A DNA stretch of 64,000 bases from NCBI RefSeq assembly GCF_024171995.1, contig NZ_JAMTCT010000010.1:1-64000 (forward strand). Reading direction: 5' to 3'. The position numbers and the translations under genes are program-made. Of the stretch, positions 45,567-54,634 are shown in pieces (within the stretch, counting starts at the first letter, position 1; each line of letters starts with the position of its first letter). The notes beneath the pieces are model-generated. The model worked only from the letters and a program-made list of their open reading frames with translations. It ran no database searches and was not told the origin of the DNA. Source of the stretch: Promicromonospora umidemergens (lineage in GTDB: Bacteria > Actinomycetota > Actinomycetes > Actinomycetales > Cellulomonadaceae).

Positions 45567-46492
45567 GCCGTGAGCCTCGGGTCGAGGGCGTCGCGCAGGG
45601 CGTCGCCGAGCACCACCAGCGCCAGCACGGTCGCGACCAGACAGATCAGGGGGGCGAGCAGGATGTGCGGTGCGCCCCCGAGCACCCACTGCGAGCCCTG
45701 CTCGATCTGGATGCCCCAGCTCGTCGCGGGCGGGCGCACCCCGATGCCCAGGAAGGACAGCACCGCCTCCGCGCTGATCACGCCGGCCACCGACGTCGGC
45801 AGCAGCGCCGTGACCGTCCCGATCGCGTTCGGCAGCACGTGCCGGACCATGATGCGCAGGTCGGAGGCGCCCAGGGAGCGTGCCGCGGTGACGTAGTCGA
45901 GGTTCTTGGCCTCAAGGGTGCTGGCCCGGACGTAGCGGGCGTACGGCATCCAGCCGAACAGGATCAGCACGACGGCCGGGAGCAGGATCACGTCGAAGGT
46001 CCCAGCACCCAGGTCGATCCCCTTGAACAGTGAGAGCACCAGCAGCGCGGCCAGCAGCAGCGGGATCACGAGGAAGACCTCGACCGTCCGCGAGACCAGG
46101 TAGTCCACCCAGCCGAGGTAGTACCCGGCGAGCAGGCCGAGGGTGACGCCGATGGCCAGCGAGACGCCGACCACGACGAGCGCCAGCAGCAGCGACGGCC
46201 GGACGCCGTGCACCATCGTGGCCAGCACGTCGCACCCGAGGGAGTCGGTCCCCAGCGGATGCTCGCCGCCCCAGCCCTGCGGGTCGGTGCGGGCCTCCCG
46301 GATCGGGCACGTTCGAGGGCTCGTGGTGGTGAACAGCCGGGGGAACGCGGCCATCACCGCGAAGACCAGCAGGACGACGGTCGCGATGATCGTGTCGGGC
46401 CGTCGGCGCAGCGTGCGCCAGGCGTCGCCCAGCGGGTGCGACGGCGTACCGGCAGGCCGGCCCGTCGGCGTGGGGGTGGCTGCGTCATTCAT
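45563..46492 (-). CDS. Peptide ABC transporter permease, DppC type
   Basis: The 309-residue inner-membrane protein has about six helices and the binding-protein-dependent transport EAA loop (AARSLGASDLRIMVRHVLPN) in its second half, plus the GTDSLGCDVL segment typical of DppC. Its start at ATG 46492 overlaps the DppB stop by eight bases. Confidence 0.88.
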   Translation of the reverse strand: MNDAATPTPTGRPAGTPSHPLGDAWRTLRRRPDTIIATVVLLVFAVMAAFPRLFTTTSPRTCPIREARTDPQGWGGEHPLGTDSLGCDVLATMVHGVRPSLLLALVVVGVSLAIGVTLGLLAGYYLGWVDYLVSRTVEVFLVIPLLLAALLVLSLFKGIDLGAGTFDVILLPAVVLILFGWMPYARYVRASTLEAKNLDYVTAARSLGASDLRIMVRHVLPNAIGTVTALLPTSVAGVISAEAVLSFLGIGVRPPATSWGIQIEQGSQWVLGGAPHILLAPLICLVATVLALVVLGDALRDALDPRLTA

Positions 46493-47489
46493 AGCGGATC
46501 CTCGGGTCGAGCAGGGCGTAGGCGATGTCGACGACGATCATCACGACGACGGTCACGGCGGCCAGCAGGGTCACGATGCCGAGCACGAGCCCGACGTCGT
46601 CGTCCCGCACGGCACCCCACAGGACGCCGCCCATCCCGTAGATGTTCATCAGGCCCTCGGTGATCACGGCCCCACCGAGGGCTTCGGTGAAGGTCAGGCC
46701 GACCGCCGTCACCACGGGTACGGACGAGTTGCGCACCACGTGGTGCACGACGACATGGCGTTCGCCCAGCCCCTTCGACCGGGCCGTGCGCACGTGGTCG
46801 CCCTGGTAGGACTCGAGCTGGCCTGCGCGGACCAGGCGGATGAACGCCGCCGACCCGGCCAGGCCGAGGAGGATGCCGGGCACGAGGACGGTGGCCCACG
46901 GGTGCTCGGGGTCGAACGACGGCTTGAACCAGTACGGCGGCCAGCTGTTCTCGCCGAACGTCCGCTCGGCCCACCCGTTCAGCGGCACGGCGACGACATA
47001 CCGGTAGACGATCAGCAGCACGAAGACCGGGAACGCGTCGATGAGCACCGACGTCAGCCTGATGCCGTGGTCGCTCGGCGAGCCGCGCCAGCGCGCGGCG
47101 ACGGAGCCGAGCACCATGCCGAGGGCGAGCCAGGTCACCAGGACGACGCAGAAGAGGCGGATCGTGTTCGGCGCCGCCGTCGCGACGATGTCCGAGACCT
47201 CGCGACCGCGCAGGTTCGTGCCGAAGTCGCCCTGCGCGTACTGGCCGAGACGCTCGACGAACGGGCCGAGGCACGGGTTGCCGACCTGGTCGAAGCAGGG
47301 GTCGTCGAGGTTGAAGCGCTGCTCGACGGCGGCGACCTGCGCCGGCGTCGGGACCTTGTCCCCGAAGAACGCCTGCGCCGGGTTGCCGTTGAGCTGGATG
47401 GCGACGGTCGTGAGCAGATGCAGCAGCAGCATCACGAGGAGCAGCGTGCCGACCGCCTGCAGCACACGCCTGAGGATGTAGCGACCCAT
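46485..47489 (-). CDS. Peptide ABC transporter permease, DppB type
   Basis: The 334-residue permease begins MGRYILRRVLQAVGTLLLVMLLLHLL, characteristic of DppB, and has about six membrane helices with the EAA-type loop ARSKGLGERHVVVHHVVRNS. A large external loop of about 80 residues after helix 1 contains two cysteines. It is preceded by a 92-bp gap with a long palindrome that separates it from the binding-protein gene. Confidence 0.88.
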   Translation of the reverse strand: MGRYILRRVLQAVGTLLLVMLLLHLLTTVAIQLNGNPAQAFFGDKVPTPAQVAAVEQRFNLDDPCFDQVGNPCLGPFVERLGQYAQGDFGTNLRGREVSDIVATAAPNTIRLFCVVLVTWLALGMVLGSVAARWRGSPSDHGIRLTSVLIDAFPVFVLLIVYRYVVAVPLNGWAERTFGENSWPPYWFKPSFDPEHPWATVLVPGILLGLAGSAAFIRLVRAGQLESYQGDHVRTARSKGLGERHVVVHHVVRNSSVPVVTAVGLTFTEALGGAVITEGLMNIYGMGGVLWGAVRDDDVGLVLGIVTLLAAVTVVVMIVVDIAYALLDPRIRYE

Positions 47490-47510
47490 GGCCTACCTTC
47501 GAGCTGATCT

Positions 47511-47576
47511 TTGTTGTGGGCGTGACCGTTGCGCCTGGAAAGGACACGTAGTCGCAACGGTCACGCTCACAACGAA
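47511..47576. repeat. Palindromic repeat family B, copy 1
   Basis: Arms 47511-47533 and 47553-47576 (left arm contains GCGTGACCGTTGCG) pair almost completely, with two G-U positions, around a 19-nt loop. The copy at 59431-59493 has the same stem core, the same loop length and a related loop sequence in reverse orientation. Lying between a transporter's binding-protein gene and its permease, it could stabilise the upstream mRNA and limit read-through. Confidence 0.8.
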
Positions 47577-47581
47577 GGGAC

Positions 47582-49246
47582 TTACCGGGTGACCTCGATC
47601 TTGCGCAGGATCGGCGCACCCGAGAACGGGTTGAGGATCACGTTGTCGAGCCGTTCGCTGTAGTACGTCGCGCTGAAGCTCCACGTGAACGGGATGGTCG
47701 GGAACTCGTCGGCGAGGATGCCCTCCGCCTCCTGGTAGAGCGCCACCGCGTCGTCGAGCGTCGGCGCGGCGTCTGCCTCGTCGAGCTTGTCCTCGAACTC
47801 CTTGCTGTACCAGCCGAACTGGCTGTCCTTCGCCGAGCCGGACGCGTAGAAGCTGAGGTAGTTCTCGTTCAGCGGGTAGTCGGGGAACCAGTTGTTCCGG
47901 AACATGCCGTCATAGCCCTGTGCGGCCCGGGTGCTGAAGTAGTCCGGGTCGACGTTGAGCTCGTAGGGAATGCCCAGCACCTCCTCGATCGAGTTGCCGA
48001 TCGCGGTGAAGCGCTCCACCTCAGCCTCGTCGTCGCCCAGGCTGATCTGCAGCTTCTCGCCCTTCGGCCAGCCGCCTGCCTCCTCGAGCGCCGCCTTGGC
48101 GGCCTCCGGGTCGAAGGTGCACCACTCGCAGGTGCCTGCCTCGCCGCCCGGCACGCCGTCGGGGACCACCCAGGAGTCGGCCGGGATCGCCTGGCCGGAG
48201 CCGAGCGAGGCGACGATGCCCTCGCGGTCGATCGCCATCGAGATCGCCTTGCGGAACTCCTTGTCGTTCCACGGGCCGTCCGTGTACCCGGAGAAACCGA
48301 TGTAGGTCAGGGCGGAACCGGGGCGCTCGACGTACCGCTCGGCGAGCTCCGGGTCGTTCTTCGCTGCCTCGACCTCGGCGGTCGGCGGGAACGAGATGTC
48401 GATGTCGCCGGACTTGAAGTCGGCCCAGCTCGCGGTCTCGCCCGCCGAGTACTCGGTCCAGTGGATCGAGTCGTACTCAGGGGTCTCTTCCAGCGGGTAG
48501 TCGGCCCACTTCTCGGCGGTGAGCTCCTGACCCTGCTGCCAGTCGGTGACCTGGAAGGGACCGTTGCCGATGGGCGCCTTGGCGCACGCCTCGACGTCGT
48601 CAAGGCACTCCTGGGCGATCGGGTAGAAGCCGGTGTAGCCGAGCATCGTCGCGAAGCCCGCGAACGGGGAGCTGAGCGTGGCCTCGAGCGTCAGGTCGTC
48701 GATGACCTGCAGCCCGGACAGCTCGTCCGTCGCACCCTCCTTGACGATCTCGCCGTTGTCGTCCGTCTCGGGCTGCATCTCGTCGTACCCCTCGATGACG
48801 CTGAAGAAGTACCCGGAGTACAGGCCGTTGTCACCGTCGGCCGTGTAGTTCCAGCCACGGGCGAACGCGTCGGCATCGACGGGCTCACCGTTCTGGAACG
48901 TGAGGTCCGGCTTGATCTTGATGGTCCAGACCGTGTTGTCGTCGTTCGGCTCGATGGACTCGGCCACGTAGTTGTACGGCTCGGTGGTCTCCGGGTCGTA
49001 CCGGACCAGGCCGTCATAGACGACGTCCAGGACGCTGATCGGGTCGTAGGACCCGGCATCGCCCGGAAACAGCGTCTCCATGTCCTGGCTGATCCAGGTC
49101 TCCAGCGTGACCGGGCCGTCGCTCTGGGACTCGGTGTCGTTCGGGGTGCACCCGGCGACCGTCAGAGCCACGGCGGTGCACGCAGCGACCGCGGCGAGCG
49201 GGCTCCTTTGTCCTACTCGTGCTTGCCTCACTGCTTGCCTCCCCAT
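47582..49246 (-). CDS. Peptide ABC transporter substrate-binding lipoprotein (SBP family 5)
   Basis: The 554-residue protein has a signal sequence ending in the lipobox TVAGC (Cys32), then an SBP_bac_5 fold: VLDVVYDGLVRYD, TVWTIKIKPDLTFQNGEPVDADAF (in sections), GNGPFQV, and FRKAISMAIDREGIV. It captures peptides or similar ligands outside the membrane for the downstream permeases. ATG 49246 follows GGGGAG. TAAGGT on the minus strand (49282-49287) may be the -10. It is the first gene of the seven-gene minus-strand operon. Confidence 0.9.
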   Translation of the reverse strand: MGRQAVRQARVGQRSPLAAVAACTAVALTVAGCTPNDTESQSDGPVTLETWISQDMETLFPGDAGSYDPISVLDVVYDGLVRYDPETTEPYNYVAESIEPNDDNTVWTIKIKPDLTFQNGEPVDADAFARGWNYTADGDNGLYSGYFFSVIEGYDEMQPETDDNGEIVKEGATDELSGLQVIDDLTLEATLSSPFAGFATMLGYTGFYPIAQECLDDVEACAKAPIGNGPFQVTDWQQGQELTAEKWADYPLEETPEYDSIHWTEYSAGETASWADFKSGDIDISFPPTAEVEAAKNDPELAERYVERPGSALTYIGFSGYTDGPWNDKEFRKAISMAIDREGIVASLGSGQAIPADSWVVPDGVPGGEAGTCEWCTFDPEAAKAALEEAGGWPKGEKLQISLGDDEAEVERFTAIGNSIEEVLGIPYELNVDPDYFSTRAAQGYDGMFRNNWFPDYPLNENYLSFYASGSAKDSQFGWYSKEFEDKLDEADAAPTLDDAVALYQEAEGILADEFPTIPFTWSFSATYYSERLDNVILNPFSGAPILRKIEVTR

Positions 49247-49409
49247 GTCGGCTCCCCGATCCGGGGGACGGGGAGGTCTGGACCTTATCGCCAGAGCGGG
49301 CCTGTTGCGTGGAAACTTGTGTAAACCGTCTGTAACGATTCGTCAGGACCTTTCCAGGTCGCCTTCCCGGTCGCCACGCGGGAGGAACGCAGCCCGAGAC
49401 CTGCCTGGC

Positions 49410-49454
49410 CCGGAGTTGTTCCGCCTCAGCGCTGTGAGACGGAAACAACTCCGG
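49410..49454 (-). terminator. Terminator hairpin after the xylanase gene
   Basis: CCGGAGTTGTTCCG pairs with CGGAAACAACTCCGG (one bulged base), and an inner CTCAG/CTGAG-like pairing closes the loop. It is the only structure in the 265-bp gap between the xylanase stop and the binding-protein gene. Confidence 0.65.
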
Positions 49455-49512
49455 TCCAGCTCGGCAGCCTGGCGCACCGGATCACCGGCGCGCCACGCGG
49501 CCGCCGGCGTCC

Positions 49513-52500
49513 TCAGCAGGCGCCGAGATCCTGCCAGGGCCCCCACGGCGCGGAGGCCGGTTCCTGGTTGCGGCTGTACCACTTGGCGACCCAGCGGTGA
49601 CCGTCGTGGACCACCGTCTCGTCGCCGCGGTACTCCCACGAGCGGGTCCACGCGGGATACGTGCCGTCCGCGCAGGCCGTCGGGGTGCCGACCTCGGCCC
49701 ACGCTCCCCACGGCGTGGCACCAGGACGCTGGTCCCGCGTCCACCACAGCGCGGTGAAGACCGCTCCCTCATGGGAGACCTGGTCGCCCGCCGTGTACAC
49801 GGCGCTCGCCGACCAGGCCGGGACCGGCAGCCCCACGAGCTGCCCCACGCCCCAGCGGGCGGTGGACTGGTAGCCGGCCCCGGTCGGGTCCGCCCAGTTC
49901 CGGATGGCGGTCCGCGCACCGTCGGCCGCGTCGTTGACCTGGAAGTCCAGGCCGTGGAACGTGCCGAGCCCGCCGTAGGACAGCAGGTCGACGGACGCCT
50001 CGACGCGGTACCCGCCCTCGGTCAGCGTGGTAGCGCTCGCCACCCGAGCCTGCTGCGCCGCCTCGTCGCCCGTGCCGAACGACACGGCGTTCTGCGCCGA
50101 GATGCGGATCTGTGTGTCGTCCGCCCGGTACCCGCCGTTCTTCGCGTTGCCCCCGTCCACATAGATCTCCACGGAGTCCTGGACCCACGGGTCGGATCCC
50201 GAGACGTCGACGACGGGGTCGGCGACGTCGGCCAGGACGAACAGCGACCCCTCGTGCCACAGGGTGCTGACGGTGGCGACGGCCCCGCCCGAGCCCTCGA
50301 CCTCCTTGGTGGTGGTCACCACGCCGGCCGAGGCCCACAGCTCCTCGACGTCGCCGTCGACCACGGGCGCCTCCGCGGCCTGCGGCACCTCCAGGTACGA
50401 CAGCTCCTCGACCAGCGTCAGCGTGCCGAGCGCGCCGGGCGTGTTCCACGAAGTGGTCGTGTCCCCGCTGGTCACCCGGGCGTCGAAGGCGGCGGTAGCG
50501 CCCTCTTCGAGGGTCGCAGGCAGGTGCACGACGACGTCGTAGCCGCCCTCCCGCTCGGTCGCCACGGCGTCAGCGCCCTCCGCCCCGCCGGTCACCGAAC
50601 CGTCCCGGCCGACCACGTACTCGGCGTCGGACCCCGCCTCTGCGTCGCCGAGCACCAGCGTGACCGCGTCGGCCGGCGCCGGGTCGGCGTCGTCCACCGA
50701 GACGAACGCCGTCAGGTGGTCGGGCGCCCAGCGCAGCTGGAAGGCGGCCTCGCCGCCGCCCGGCGCGTCGAACGCCTGCCGCGGCAGCCTGTCCCACTCC
50801 GGCGATGCCGTCGCCATGCCGTCCAGCGGCACGTCGCCGGCGAACACGTTCGCGGTGCGCAGGCGAGCCGGCAGCTCCGCGCCGACCGCCCCGTAGTACG
50901 CGGGCTTGGCCTGGTACCGGTCGTCGAAGATCAGCGGCGCACCGCTGTCGACCCGCCACGACCGGCCGTCGGTCAGGCCCCACGCCGTCACGCAGAACAG
51001 GTTCTCCGCCTGCGCGCGGAACACGTCGAACGCGTCCTTGAAGTAGTAGCCCTGGTCGATCAGCCGGGCCTGGGTCACCGGCGTGCCCGTCGTGACGTCC
51101 AGCTCCGTGACCGCCTGCGTGACCGGCAGGTCCGCGAACCGTTCGATGGCTGCCTCCAGCGCACTCACCGGCATGGCGAGGGACACGTGGAACTGGTGCC
51201 CCACGCCGTCCACCGGCACCCCGCGCTCCAGCAGCCGCTCCACCAGGGCGCGGTACCGGTCCTGCTTGCCCCCCTGCTCCGTGTTGTAGTCGTTGATGAA
51301 CAGGGTCACCGGACGCTCCGCGACAGTGCCCGTCGAGCCGCCCGACGGCGCCGCGGCGTACGTCTCGTTGAACGCCTCGTCCGCGTACTGGAACGCCAGG
51401 TCGATGAACTCCTCGCCCAGGATCCGGAACCACTCGCTGCGGCGCAGACCGTCCGCGTCCTCACCGCCGTCCGACACGACCTCGTTCACCACGTCGAACG
51501 CGACCAGCGGGTTGGTGTCCGAACCGAACGGCCCGTAGTCGGCACTCAGGTTCTCCGCGATGTCGAACACGTGGGTGCGCAGGCGCTCGCGGAGGACCGC
51601 CTTGCCCGTCTCGTCAGCGGGCAGCGGCTCGCCGGCGTCGTCCTGGAAGAACCAGTCGGGGGTCTGGCTGTGCCACACCAGCACGTGGCCGTAGACCCGC
51701 TGGTCGTTCGCCTGCGCGAAGTCCATGAGCGCCGTCGCCTCGGGATGACGGCGGAACGCGCCGTCGGCGTCGTACCAGGCCTCTGGCTTCATGTGGTTCT
51801 CGGGCGTGAGCTGGCCGAAGTGGCGGTTCAAGAGGTCCGCGGCAGCGCCCGACGTCTCCCGGCTGTCGATCGCGACGCCCACGGGGAACTCGACGGTCTC
51901 CTTGATGCCGGTCAGGTCCTCGATCAGCGGCGGCTCCGGGACGGACACCACGATGTCGTCGATGAGCCAGTCGCTCGTGATGCCGCCGTCGTAGGCGGTC
52001 TCGAAGTACAGCAGGGCGCTCTCGTGGGCCGGCATGGTGAAGGTGGTGGTCACCTCGGTCCAGCCGGTGCTGGTGATGCCGTCGAACTGGTCGAGGGTGG
52101 CGAAGGCCTGAGCGCCGTCCGCGTCGGTGCTCGCCAGGCTCAGCCAGATGTCGCCGGGCGTCTGCCCCTCGGGGTAGCGGACCCACGCCGAGACGTCGTA
52201 GGCCGCACCGGCCCGCAGGCTTCCGGTGACGTCGCGGCCGATACCGTCGCCGGTGTGCTCGCGCCCGGTCAGCGCCGCCGACCAGGTCGACTCGTGGGCG
52301 TCGGCGTCGGTGACCGCGAGGCTGAAGTCCGAGGCGTCGTCGCCGTTGCGCGGCGCCCAGCCGTCGAGCGTGCCGTCCTCGAAGTCCGTGCTGAGCACGC
52401 TGCCCGACGCCGGGGGCGTGCCCTGCGGGAGCGTGAACTCCCAGCCGGCGGCCAGCCGCTCCGTGACCACCGTCCGCACCGCTGCGAGCGTGCCGGACCG

Positions 52501-53661
52501 GTCACCACCGCCGTCGTGGGCCAGCACGAGCTCGCCCGGGGCCATCGCGGTGCGCAGGTTGGCGGTGAGGGTGTCGACGTCCTGCGTCTCCCAGTCGGCG
52601 ATCGTGTTCCGCACGGCGAGCGGCTGCATGCCCAGCTCCACGGCGACACCGGGGGTCACGCCCCACGAGCCGTTCGGGGCCCGCCAGAAGGGGACCTGCT
52701 GGTTCGGGTTGCCCAGTGCGTCGCGGATGATTCCCAGGTTGGCGACCAGGTCCGCGCGCACCTGCTCCTCGGACCAGGACCCCATGTCGGCGTACCCCGT
52801 CGAGTGGTTGCACAGCACGTGGCCGTCGGCGACGATCCGGCGCAGGATCTCGGCGCCGCCGTCGGCCTGGATGTTCTGGCCGATCACGCAGAACACCGCG
52901 GTGATGTCGTGCTCGGCGAGGAAGTCGAGCAGGGCGGGCGTGGTGCCGGGGTTGGGTCCGTCGTCGAAGGTGAGGGCGGAGACGTCGCCGCTGCCCTGGG
53001 CGAGGTAGGCCGGCGTGGGGGTCGGGTTGATCGCGCCGCCGGGGACGACGTCCTCCGGCGGGGCGGCGTCGGAGGTGGTCACCATGATGTCGTCCACGAG
53101 GATCGTGTAGGGCGCGTCCTGGTCGGTGCTGCCGAGGTAGGTCTGCAGCTCGGCGGGGTCGGCGTCGCCGTCGGCCGTCCAGGTGCCGGTGACGGTGGTC
53201 CAGCCGGTGCCGATGGTCGTGTTGCCGACCCAGGCGTAGGACGGCTTCATGACGAACCGGAGGTCGGCGCTGGTGGGCGCGGACCCGCCAGGGTCGGCGG
53301 GCTCCGCGAGACGGGCGCGCAGGCTGAAGGTGTAGGTCAGGCCGGGCTGGAAGATCCCGGTGGGGGACTGGATGCCCTCGTAGTCGGCGGCTCGGGTGAT
53401 GGCGAGGACGTTGCCGGCGCTGTCGTCGGCGGGGTCGGGCACGACCTCGAGCCCCGCGTCGCCGCTGGCCGTCCAGGTCCCGGTGGTGCCGTCCTCGAAG
53501 TCGACGGAGGTGACGACGGCGTCGGCGGCTGTGGCTGTGCCCGTCGTGGCGGTAGCGGGTGTGGCGACGAGTGCTCCGGCAAGCACGAGCGTCGCCACGC
53601 TCGTGCCGGTGGCGGCTCGCGTTAAACGATTTCTTGCTGTGAAACGATTTCGAAGAGGCAT
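49513..53661 (-). CDS. Modular secreted CE4 deacetylase-GH10 xylanase with CBMs
   Basis: The 1382-residue exoenzyme has a signal peptide (to about 46) and a CBM-like sandwich (49-195). A NodB/CE4 domain follows (about 215-415) with TFDDGP at 231-236, RAPNGSWG, DWET and VLAHDGG, then a second CBM (425-575) and a GH10 domain (about 585-930). The GH10 acid/base is Glu727 (DVVNEVV) and its nucleophile Glu853 (VTELDV). A CBM9-like domain (about 1075-1275) and two C-terminal CBM5/12 modules complete it. It should deacetylate and hydrolyse xylan. The CE4 second metal-His position (HSTGY, residue 290) is Tyr. Codon 12 is TTA. The ATG at 53661 follows AAGGGAG. Confidence 0.9.
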   Translation of the reverse strand: MPLRNRFTARNRLTRAATGTSVATLVLAGALVATPATATTGTATAADAVVTSVDFEDGTTGTWTASGDAGLEVVPDPADDSAGNVLAITRAADYEGIQSPTGIFQPGLTYTFSLRARLAEPADPGGSAPTSADLRFVMKPSYAWVGNTTIGTGWTTVTGTWTADGDADPAELQTYLGSTDQDAPYTILVDDIMVTTSDAAPPEDVVPGGAINPTPTPAYLAQGSGDVSALTFDDGPNPGTTPALLDFLAEHDITAVFCVIGQNIQADGGAEILRRIVADGHVLCNHSTGYADMGSWSEEQVRADLVANLGIIRDALGNPNQQVPFWRAPNGSWGVTPGVAVELGMQPLAVRNTIADWETQDVDTLTANLRTAMAPGELVLAHDGGGDRSGTLAAVRTVVTERLAAGWEFTLPQGTPPASGSVLSTDFEDGTLDGWAPRNGDDASDFSLAVTDADAHESTWSAALTGREHTGDGIGRDVTGSLRAGAAYDVSAWVRYPEGQTPGDIWLSLASTDADGAQAFATLDQFDGITSTGWTEVTTTFTMPAHESALLYFETAYDGGITSDWLIDDIVVSVPEPPLIEDLTGIKETVEFPVGVAIDSRETSGAAADLLNRHFGQLTPENHMKPEAWYDADGAFRRHPEATALMDFAQANDQRVYGHVLVWHSQTPDWFFQDDAGEPLPADETGKAVLRERLRTHVFDIAENLSADYGPFGSDTNPLVAFDVVNEVVSDGGEDADGLRRSEWFRILGEEFIDLAFQYADEAFNETYAAAPSGGSTGTVAERPVTLFINDYNTEQGGKQDRYRALVERLLERGVPVDGVGHQFHVSLAMPVSALEAAIERFADLPVTQAVTELDVTTGTPVTQARLIDQGYYFKDAFDVFRAQAENLFCVTAWGLTDGRSWRVDSGAPLIFDDRYQAKPAYYGAVGAELPARLRTANVFAGDVPLDGMATASPEWDRLPRQAFDAPGGGEAAFQLRWAPDHLTAFVSVDDADPAPADAVTLVLGDAEAGSDAEYVVGRDGSVTGGAEGADAVATEREGGYDVVVHLPATLEEGATAAFDARVTSGDTTTSWNTPGALGTLTLVEELSYLEVPQAAEAPVVDGDVEELWASAGVVTTTKEVEGSGGAVATVSTLWHEGSLFVLADVADPVVDVSGSDPWVQDSVEIYVDGGNAKNGGYRADDTQIRISAQNAVSFGTGDEAAQQARVASATTLTEGGYRVEASVDLLSYGGLGTFHGLDFQVNDAADGARTAIRNWADPTGAGYQSTARWGVGQLVGLPVPAWSASAVYTAGDQVSHEGAVFTALWWTRDQRPGATPWGAWAEVGTPTACADGTYPAWTRSWEYRGDETVVHDGHRWVAKWYSRNQEPASAPWGPWQDLGAC

Positions 53662-53733
53662 GCTGCGCTCCCTTGCGCGTGTCTTCAGGTGGGGCGAACG
53701 CCGGAGCGACGGTGCTGCGGCGGACGTAAGGGC

Positions 53734-53762
53734 AGAGTAGCCAGCGGGAGCGGCGCCGTCGA
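53734..53762 (-). promoter_or_regulatory. Candidate xylanase promoter
   Basis: On the minus strand TCGACG (53757-53762), 17 bp and TACTCT (53734-53739) precede the xylanase start by about 70 bp. AAACGATTTC is repeated with an 18-bp period at 53624 and 53642 within the first codons and could be a regulator site or simply coding repetition. Confidence 0.4.
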
Positions 53763-53790
53763 GGGGCTGCAGGTCGGTACTTCCCTGTGC

Positions 53791-53854
53791 GGTCGGCAGT
53801 TTGCCTCGAGGTCGGCCCATCGATGAGCCGACCTCGAGGCAAAAACTGCCGACC
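53791..53854 (-). terminator. Long palindrome after the ABC ATPase gene
   Basis: GGTCGGCAGTTTGCCTCGAG and onward (53791-53816) pairs with 53827-53854, with two extra bases bulged in the right arm and a ten-base loop. It lies 19 bp beyond the ATPase stop and upstream of the xylanase promoter, so it likely terminates the ATPase/permease transcript. Confidence 0.65.
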
Positions 53855-53872
53855 TCAGGGCACTGCCGACGT

Positions 53873-54550
53873 TCAGGCGGCCGAGAGCTCCTTCATCGCT
53901 CCCTTCGCGATGCGCAGCCGGCGCGGCGTCCGTCGTGCGACCACCGAGTCGTGCGTGACCAGCACGATCGTCAGGCCCTGCTCCTTCCACAGGCCCTCGA
54001 TGAGGTCCACGATCTCGTCGCGGGTCTCCTCGTCGAGGTTGCCGGTGGGCTCGTCGGCCAGCAGCACCTTCGGGTTCTTCACGAGGGCCCGCGCGATGGC
54101 CACCCGTTGCTGCTGCCCGCCCGACAGCTCACCCGGCAGGTGGTCGCCCCGGTCGCCGAGGCCCACCGAGTCCAGCGCGGCCAGCGCCCGCGCCGTCCGG
54201 CTCTGCCGTGCGAGCCTCGCCGGCACGAGCGCGGTCTCGACGTTCTCCAGCGCGGTGAGCGTCGGGATGAGGTTGAAGTTCTGGAACACGAAGCCGATGG
54301 TCTCGGCCCGGGCGGCGGTCAGCTGGGCGTCGCTCATGCCGGCGAGGTCCGTGCCGTCGAGCTTGACGGTGCCCGACGTCGGCCGGTCCAGCCCGCCCAG
54401 CATCTGCAGCAGGGTGGACTTGCCGCCGCCCGTCGGGCCCTGGACGGCGACGAGCTCGCCGTCGCCGATGGTCAGGGAAACACCCCTCAGCGCGCGCACC
54501 ACGCGCTTGCCCTGGCGGTAGGTCTTGGTCAGGTCGTCGATCTGGTACAT
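53873..54550 (-). CDS. MacB/LolD-type ABC ATPase
   Basis: The 225-residue ATPase has GPTGGGKST (Walker A), QNFNLIPTLTALENV (typical of the FtsE/LolD/MacB group), LSGGQQQR and LLADEPTGNLD. It pairs with the FtsX-type permease encoded just upstream (76 bp). Members export drugs, peptides or lipoproteins, or sense envelope stress. The ATG at 54550 has a GAGAGG site. A long palindrome follows the stop. Confidence 0.88.
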   Translation of the reverse strand: MYQIDDLTKTYRQGKRVVRALRGVSLTIGDGELVAVQGPTGGGKSTLLQMLGGLDRPTSGTVKLDGTDLAGMSDAQLTAARAETIGFVFQNFNLIPTLTALENVETALVPARLARQSRTARALAALDSVGLGDRGDHLPGELSGGQQQRVAIARALVKNPKVLLADEPTGNLDEETRDEIVDLIEGLWKEQGLTIVLVTHDSVVARRTPRRLRIAKGAMKELSAA

Positions 54551-54597
54551 GGACTGCCTCTCTGAACGCTGGGGTGGGTGGCTATGCCCTACTTGTT

Positions 54598-54634
54598 TCG
54601 CGTGAGCCGGCGGTTCCGCTTTGGGCTCACGCGA
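54598..54634 (-). other. Intercistronic hairpin between permease and ATPase genes
   Basis: TCGCGTGAGCC and GGCTCACGCGA form a perfect 11-bp stem around a 15-base loop. The right arm includes the permease stop codon. It could modulate the ratio of the two subunits. Confidence 0.55.

Noticed and set aside
49597-53625. A 1,342-codon plus-strand frame opposite the xylanase
   Set aside because: Antisense shadow of the xylanase reading frame with no family resemblance.
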